A DNA stretch of 64,000 nt, from contig JAKZAN010000001.1 in assembly GCA_023053545.1 (NCBI GenBank), positions 2,252,565-2,316,564 of the forward strand, written 5' to 3'. Origin of the DNA: Lepidurus packardi (lineage: Eukaryota; Arthropoda; Branchiopoda; Notostraca; Triopsidae). The translations under genes and the position numbers were made by a program. The notes under the pieces are model-generated. The model worked only from the letters and a program-made list of their open reading frames with translations. It was not told the origin of the DNA and did not search any database. This document shows, in pieces, positions 56,539-64,000 of this stretch. Each line of letters begins with the position of its first letter. Within the stretch, counting starts at the first letter, position 1.

Positions 56539-59500
56539 GGTTGCAAAGTATAAGAGGGAAGATGGTAGGCGTGGTTGGTTTCAACGGTGAGCAAGCTGGC
56601 AGCCACACGTGCACAGTTGGGGGGTAGGGCGGGTCAAAGTAGGCGTGGTATATTTTGTTCGCACGATGAAGAAGGCTAAGTGTTTGTCTCTTGTCTCTCT
56701 CTTCCCCCCAAAAAAACCAGGGTATTTCTCCTCAAAACTTTATTTTTTAAACCAGGGTTAAACAAGAAGCGGCGACGGCGTATAAACGTGGGAGAAAGAG
56801 AAAAAAGAAGGGGGTGGCGGGGGGATAGTAAGGTTCAACGGAGTTAAAGGTGGAGGTCAAGAAAGGGGCCAGTAGAGCAAATCAAGAGCCAACCAGGTGT
56901 GTAAAAAGGTGGGAGGGAGAAAATGTTCTGCGGAAGAAAAAAAATAGCCAAAAAACAGGTTGTTATTGTTCTCGTATGACTTCCCTTTTGCTATTGTTTA
57001 CCTTTTTGGGGATAATAATAATAATAGTAATAATAAAAAATACACAATCAGATCAGGTTACGACCACAATGATACAAGACAACCAACCAAGTAAAATGAG
57101 ACACAAACGAAAAATAACACAAAAAAGAGAAAGATAAACAGATAGTCAAAAGAAATGCCGAGATGACGACAAAAAGTTTGATACGGTTTTCGCAATAAGG
57201 GGCTAATCTTTTTTCGCTAGGAGATTTTCAAAGAAGATGCCAGATAATCTCTCATTTATTCTACTTATAGTTGTAGTATTATACTAATAAAACATTCAAA
57301 TTTTCATATTATAATAACGAGCTAGACATTCCGAATTACAGAATCATAAGAAACTCATTTGATTGATTTCTGATTTGCTTCAATTTTGGTTCTTTAGAGG
57401 TTGTGCGAAATGAAGTAGAATTTTTGCGATACACAAACTGCCAATCCTACGCTTGTTTCATTTGGTTCGATCGCCAGAATGGCAAATTGGATTTTTGGCA
57501 ACCAGCTGAAATAATCCTAATCCTTTCCAAGGCAAGTTAAAACTATTGTTCAGGTAAACGAACTGAAACGAAAGAAAATAGACAATTCCTGGGTGCGTTC
57601 GATCGGCAATTTTAGAGAATATCGTTACTTAGAGAAATGTCTTAATTTCCAGAGCAATTTCCTAACCTAACAAATAAAGCTGCCCGGAAATTGCATATAT
57701 TATTTCGCACAAATATAACCCCAATTGCACGAATATAATGCGCAATACTAAAGGCTAGTTTATATTTCTAGACCAACTCATTCCCGTCAAGCAAACCATA
57801 TAATAGATTTGCAAGCAAGTACTAACATCCGATCATTCCCACAAAACCAGATGGCTCAGAAACGAGCTAATAACCCTCTCGAAAAACCTAACATTTTTCA
57901 AACGGAGAGAGAAATAGCCTAACATTTGCTGTCATAATATCCAGTAGGGAAAAGACGAATTGGACTTAAAATACTTCAAAGTCTTTCCGCATTCAAGTGA
58001 ATGCTAAAATTGGCGCACAACACTAAATTCTAAAAAATTCTCTACTTTCGAAGCACACTAGTAAGTATATCTGCCAGTTCGGTAAAGAGACAACCACGTA
58101 TTTCTATTTGAGATTCTCCAACATCCCAAACCGAAAAAAGCGAAACGACGGGGCCAAAATTGCTGCCAACATCCCAGCCATGAATCACCTGTCCTACCGA
58201 CACCTTAGCTGTCATTCCCCATACCCCGCCATTTCTCGTATCTTATTGCCTTATTTTCCTATTTTTACACCTTTTCTCTCATCCCACGGAAAACTATGAA
58301 TAAACCCTTCCCTTAACAACATTTTTTAATCAAAAAAACCTTACCACATATACCTGTTTTTCTTAATCCCCTGCGTTCCCGCCAAAAAAAAAAAAAATGC
58401 GAAATAAAATCTTCGCGTTCCATTTCTACAAAATAACACAATAAAATAAGAATTCCCCCAAAGTGAAAAAAGCTCGAAGCCTTTCAAAGTCTGAGCTTCC
58501 TCCTTCGTATATTACATGCTTACCCCCTCCCTCGCCCTACGGCCATAAGCCAAAATCGATACATTTACCACGCGACTCATTTTTCTCACTTTCCTTACAA
58601 AAAGTCCACTCTAAATACACCTGATTAAAAGATTCGCTCTAAACTTTCCAAAATTCGCACATTACTTCTTTTTCTTTGCAAGTCTCACCTGGATTTTCTC
58701 ATCAATTTTCTTTCCCAAAGAAACTGATCACTTTCTTTTTAAATTCTTGTTTTTAATTCAGGGCAATCGAATGCTACTAAAAAAAATTCACAATCGGAAC
58801 TCTTTCACGTCTCGATGAAAAGAATACGTTTCTTTTCCTTTTCAGCCCCAAAAATTAACCCCAAATGTACCCGACCCGCTACCGTCTAAAGCGTCCAAGA
58901 TACTAACGAAGCGACACAGGCGTCGTTGACGTCAACTCCGGGGACGACGTCGTGCGCAACACTTCTTGGTTTCAGGGGGACGGGGTGAAGGGGCGCATGT
59001 GCACCTCGGAAAATGTTTTTGGCCCTTTTTCAAAAATCTGGTCTTTAATCCTCCTCTTCTTATAAAACTACTTTAACTCAGAAAAAAAACTTTTCTTCCT
59101 TTTCTTAATTCTTTTCTGTTTTTTGTATTATTCTTCTTTTCTCATTGGATTCTTCACTTTCTAGTTGTCTGGCAAGTCTGAGCGTCTAATCAATCTAGAA
59201 CTCGAGATAGAAATTCCTTAAAAAAAGGTAAAAATAAAAAGACCCCACCTGTCGTCTAACGTTTTTCGTACTTGGTGGAATTTTCGGAGGAGTCTTTTGC
59301 CAAAAAAAATCTTCGCTTTCGGTCCCGGGAATTGTCCCTTAACGCTTTAATAACCAGCGAAGAATCGTCTCGGCAAGAAATTAAAATGAAAAAAAAAAAG
59401 TTGTGTGAAAGACATACGCAAAAACGCTATTTTTAAATAAGCGCTGCAGGTGCAAACTCCCAAACGTCCTTAAAAGTCTCCATAAAAATCCCCCCTGCCT

Positions 59501-62500
59501 CTGCTTTTTACTGTTCTCGCTATAAAATAAAATCCGACAAAAAATAAACTTGTTGGGAACTGTTTTAAATACTCCCGCAACTTATTTTTTGGCTCGAACC
59601 ATCCCCCCCCCCCTTCTTGCCACTTAAGAAAAAGAAAACGAAAAAAAGCGTTGCGGCCCACGAAATCGGTCTCACGGGAACAGACGGGTCAATTGACTTC
59701 GACTTTTTTTTGGGGGAGGGGGGATTTCAGGGGAAAGGGATACGATACGAAGATAAAGGTAAAGGAGGGGGGTGGGGGGTTAACATCACACGTAAGAGTA
59801 GGAAAGCATCTTATAGCCTCACAAATCAACGGCAATGGAGCGTGGATGTCGACGTCGGCGTGTTCTTACCACCCATATGAGGAGTTCAAGAAAGGGGGGG
59901 GGGGGGGGGGCGAAAGGACGTGCGTTAAATAAAGCTTTTTCTATAATTAAAAAAGGGCACGAGACTTTTGTTGCCAACCTTTTTCCCCTTACACAGCAGA
60001 AATGGCGCTTGCTTTTAATTTATTCAGAGATTTTGCGAATTTACGGGGAATTTACGGACACGAATTGAGAACTTCAAGGTGGAAATTTGTGAAATGATGC
60101 GTATTCAATGCATTTTAATTATTTAGAACGTGTAAAAATCGGAGAAGATCACAATTCAGTGCTTAATTTACGAGAAATGATGAAACTAAAGTGGCGAAAT
60201 TAAATTATATTGATTTGCGAATTTATTTTTTATGCAACATGAATTAGATATATGTAGATTGTGAAATTAGAATTATAAAAGCGATCTGATGAAAGTCAAT
60301 GCACCTTTACTTGAACACTTCAATGTGTGTGCACGATTGCGCAGATTTGCGAAGCGATTGTTTGAAGAACAGTTACGAATATTCGGAAGCTAATTAGGGA
60401 TAACTGCTAAAGGACGCAGTTTCGGCGAATGTCTGCATATAAGTCAAAGGGCAACGTTGCACATCGTTTTTAGCAAACGCGACACAGCAGAAAAAATAGT
60501 AGCTAAAACGATGTCGCCAATTTAAGCGGCAGCACTAAATGCCCGTAAGAAATTTTCAAAATTGTCTACGCGCTTGTTCTTTCTCGATAGAAAAACTAAG
60601 GTTTGTAATTCTAGGCTCTTTTATTGGCACGATGATGACGACATGATTTTCACACTAATAGAGAACGTAATCACCAAATCCTGACAATCCTCTTTTGAGA
60701 TGTCTTGTTTTCATTCCTTCTGGTTTACCCCTTGTCTAAGAAGTAAAGCACTTCTTAAAATAGAAAATGTCAAGTTTAAAGTTGCGGTAGGCTATGTTAG
60801 GGACAATCCAGTCATCCCCGAAACTCCCCCCCCCCCTTTCCAAACTCGGACGCATCAAAGTTGCATTATTGTCTCTGACTATACCTTTCTTTTCCTTCCC
60901 AACCCGTAACTAGACGCTAAGAAAACGCTAAAACGTTTTTACAGTAGAGTAAAAACCCAAAATTTGTCGTAATTTCCAAGGGGAGGATCCCAAAAAATAC
61001 AATTAAGGGGGGAAATGTAAAAGCCTTCTAGTGTTGCCAAAGTATAAAACTAACTGCAAAAAGCTTTAGTCAAAGGAGCAAAAAACAAAATATTCCCAAT
61101 AGTATGGCAATATTAATGTGTTATTTTCATTAGCACTAATAATTTAATAATCAATAACGTAGGAGAATTTATTAAAAAATGTATCAGCGGATCTTGGAAA
61201 AGTCGCCAATTCCGAATTTTGTGCAGTTTAAGATTCATTATTTTAGTTGGAAATTCTGACAATATATGCGAATTACTGGTCTAAAACCTAGCAATAGGAT
61301 GACAAGCCCTAATTCGCTTCCCTCCCCCTCTACCTCGCTCTCTCCTCCCCCTACCTAACCTGTTAAAGGGCAATCGGCTCCAACATAGGATATCGATATT
61401 TGGATGGCTTCTTCTTGTACACATTAGTCGAAGAACGAAATATTTTGTTTCAAGTTTGTATTAACTAGCCGTTCCCGACTTGCGAAATTTTGGCATTTTC
61501 CGGCCACGAGAGCTGTGACGTAGCTTCCGAATAAAACATGACAGGCGTGACCTGTTCGTGTTCGCGGTTTGTATTGGTAAGTTCGTGGTTCCTCTATGGC
61601 TCCAACTGCCAGGGCGTTCGATCACTACGGCACAGGACCCACGTGACCGCGCTGACCAATGGCAAAATATGCCCCGTTTGAAGTTTGGACTTCTTTTTTT
61701 ATTATATAGTTTTTATTGTAGTGTATGATACAAAGACGCATAGAACTGGAAACTATATTTTCTACTCCTTTTCATACGTCAAAGTTGTTTTTTTGGTGGA
61801 TATTGCCCTTTAATATCTCAAAAATAGCTATATTTAACCCATACCCATGCATGATAACCAAGGTCGTGGACAACAAAAAAAAAACGAGTCGACTGGCCAC
61901 AGGCACCAGCCTACGCTAGTTTTCTGAATTTATAAAAAAAAACACTACATTAGGAAAACCAAATTGCTCTTTAATGAATCCATCAATTAACACTTAATCA
62001 CATAAAAAAGACTTGCTAATGTAATGGTAATCCAAGAATCGCGTGAGTACGAGACAAAAAACAAAAGGGGGCGAGGCCTAATTCCTTCCCTAACCACGTC
62101 CCTTAACATAAGTAAAAATATAAACACAATACATACAAATAAAATATTAAAAAAGAAAACAATTTATCCACCTATTTTCTTCCCCACGGAAAACAGATCC
62201 ATGATCAATCTAACCCTATTTTCCACTCGATTCCAACATGTCAACCCACCATACGCTTTCGACGTCAATTCCAGCCTTCTGGACCACTTTTTTTTAGTCC
62301 TCTTTCCTTCTTTTTATACCTCGGAAACTAACGATCTGCCCCAAAGATTCCTTCAAATACCAGCCTCCCTCCCTCTCCTCCCCATAACCGACCTCCTTCC
62401 ATATCATTCGTCATGCACGGCTACTCTAATTGAAGCTTTTCATGCGTAAGACCTGGGTGCGTGCGCCTATCACCCTAATCTTAAACCTTAATCCCCACCC

Positions 62501-64000
62501 CTTATTGTCAGTCGCCTATTTCCCCCATACACCTGTCCATTTTTCCGAAAAAACGACAACCCACCGCAAGATGAACACAGTAAATCCCAAAGGAAACCCA
62601 GCGTGACTACCTGAAGGTACCATGGCAACTGGGGAATAAAATAAACTTGTTTCGTCCGAATCCTTCCAAATGAGCAAATCCTTCCAGCTTCCCCTCATTT
62701 CGTTTATTATTCTTACTTTTCTCCATTTTTGTTCGGTTTCGTTGTCAAAATCATCGTCGCACTATATTTCCTTACGTAACCACCTTTACAATTTTTTTAA
62801 AAAAATATCCTTTTAGTGTCCCACGTTGCTCAACCCAAGAGCCTACTGTTGCAGAGCCAATACTAGTTAAGAAAAAACTTTATTTATATAAAATACATCC
62901 AGTCCAGGGAAAGGAAAAAACGAGAAAAAATGGGTGAGTAGGAGAGCAACGGGAAGCAAAGATGAACGACACACCTGGCTCAACCTGGAAACTACGAGCT
63001 CCTAGAGATCCCGGTACCAGCAGAGTCCCACGAGTCCCCAGAAATCAATAATTTCTCTCCTAAATCCCTCTGTCCTTTCAAATTAGCTTCACTTGGGGAG
63101 AAAAACCAGCCACGAAATCGGCAATCGAGAATTATGGCCACGACTACAGCACTTTAGAAAAATTGAGAAATAATTGGGCCCAACGGCCCCCTATTTTGGG
63201 CGCCGAAACTCGAATTAACCTTTACTTTCTATTGAAAGGTTTTAAAATTGCCCCGTTTTTGTAAGACTAGCTGAGATCTCATATTAGACACAAAAATGTC
63301 GACCTTTTGTTACACCAAAAAGGAGTTTTGTAAAGCTAAAGGAGTTACGAGAGGAAGAAATCCAATTTTGACAACATGCGACTAGTATGACGTCACAAAA
63401 AGCGAGAAATGAGAGGAATTCATTTAACCCAACCATTTTAATGGTAAAATGGTTTTAATTTTTTCTTTAGTTTTCGCATTGATTTTGAAAAAAAATTCGC
63501 ACGACCCTCAAGTTTTCCAAACCTCCTCTATTAATGTTGGAACATTCTTTTTTAAAACCAAAAACTTTTTATAACTTCTACTTTGTTTCAATAAAAAAAA
63601 TATCTCCAACCTTAGCCACGCCCCCTAAACTCACTTTACTCCTCCTCAAAAGGGACCCAAAAAGATAGATCCTGGCCCCTTCTTGGATTCTAAACAGTAA
63701 GCTCGTTTGCTGTCATCCAATCTCTCTATCAAAAGCCGGACTTGTATTGAAAAGGTCTTAGATTTTGGTTCTTTGGTCTTTCCACGGAGCAAAAGGGAAT
63801 CAGGAGGGGGACGGGGGTTGAGGTGGGCATATAATCGATACTTTTGCCTCCGTCTCTCTCGTCACCCCACCCCACACCACCCAAGTTTCCAACGGACGTC
63901 AGCTTTCCTCACAATACAAGTTCTCTCTCTCGCATATGCAAAACTATCTCGACCTCCCACCACCTTAAAAAACATATTTCTGCTGACCAAGAATAAAATT
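56539..64000. other. Region upstream of mub with no recognised gene
   Basis: About 7.5 kb with short ORFs only. It probably includes mub 5' UTR exons and promoter. One minus-strand donor candidate CAG-GTGGGG occurs at 59249-59248. Simple repeats include TAA-rich DNA near 57009-57035 and a 17-nt G run at 59894-59910. A TATCGATA word is at 61391-61398. A GC-rich patch lies near 61480-61680. I see nothing else definable. Confidence 0.5.
58890..59000 (-). promoter_or_regulatory. CpG-rich patch with CRE, candidate mub promoter
   Basis: A local cluster of CG dinucleotides in otherwise AT-rich DNA contains a perfect CRE palindrome TGACGTCA at 58927-58934 and a nearby GACGACGTCGTGC. It lies 2.4 kb 5' of the mub ATG. 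Promoter assignment is inference from composition, motif and position. Confidence 0.3.

Noticed and set aside
62024..62449. 141-codon plus-strand ORF near the right edge
   Set aside because: No recognisable domain; Asn/Lys/Pro-rich and no splice or promoter support.

Overview
The window is animal nuclear DNA. It holds spliced multi-exon genes, no operons, GT-AG introns that are mostly 45-80 nt, and an AT-rich intergenic background with many long homopolymers. The gene families (CenG1A/AGAP with the arthropod-like N-terminus, a mub/PCBP KH protein, single-domain ACE, Hdd11-like reeler proteins, SLC45) point to an arthropod. Compact introns and short intergenic distances suggest a small-genome crustacean, branchiopod-like, but the species is an inference.

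Layout. (1) 1-15891, minus: CenG1A, a GTPase-like/PH/Arf-GAP protein, cut by the left window edge before its ankyrin repeats. It has two phase-compatible first coding exons 10 kb apart. (2) 16698-17061: a solo LTR with a 4-bp target duplication. (3) 17532-20583, minus: a complete SLC45-type sugar/proton symporter, nine exons, 646 aa. (4) 21791-23402, minus: a complete NKL-type homeobox gene with an eh1 repressor motif. (5) 23.4-28.8 kb: gene-free DNA with a 535-bp pogo-like element, two copies of a dispersed repeat and a 45-nt poly(A). (6) 28783-32188, plus: a membrane-anchored single-domain angiotensin-converting enzyme, 13 exons, 682 aa, with one GC-AG intron. (7) 33287-35067 and 35687-36829, plus: tandem reeler-domain secreted proteins (161 and 162 aa) with identical gene structure. 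(8) 39460-56538, minus: a three-KH poly(rC)-binding protein (mub/PCBP) with two alternative last exons. Its introns contain a pogo-like MITE inside an older repeat and a 1.27-kb TTAA-flanked element. (9) 56.5-64 kb: no recognisable protein-coding gene; a CpG-rich patch near 58.9 kb may be the mub promoter.

I read the splice sites by eye and checked them by reading frame. The exon lengths of every complete gene sum to a multiple of three, and every CenG1A junction is phase-consistent. The genes are functionally unrelated neighbours: signalling, transport, transcription, peptide processing, secreted defence and RNA binding. I saw no convincing novel multi-gene system. The observations most worth following are the alternative exons of CenG1A and mub, in-frame stop-free mini-introns, the repeat elements, and a strongly over-represented GGCGTGG word in both coding and non-coding DNA.
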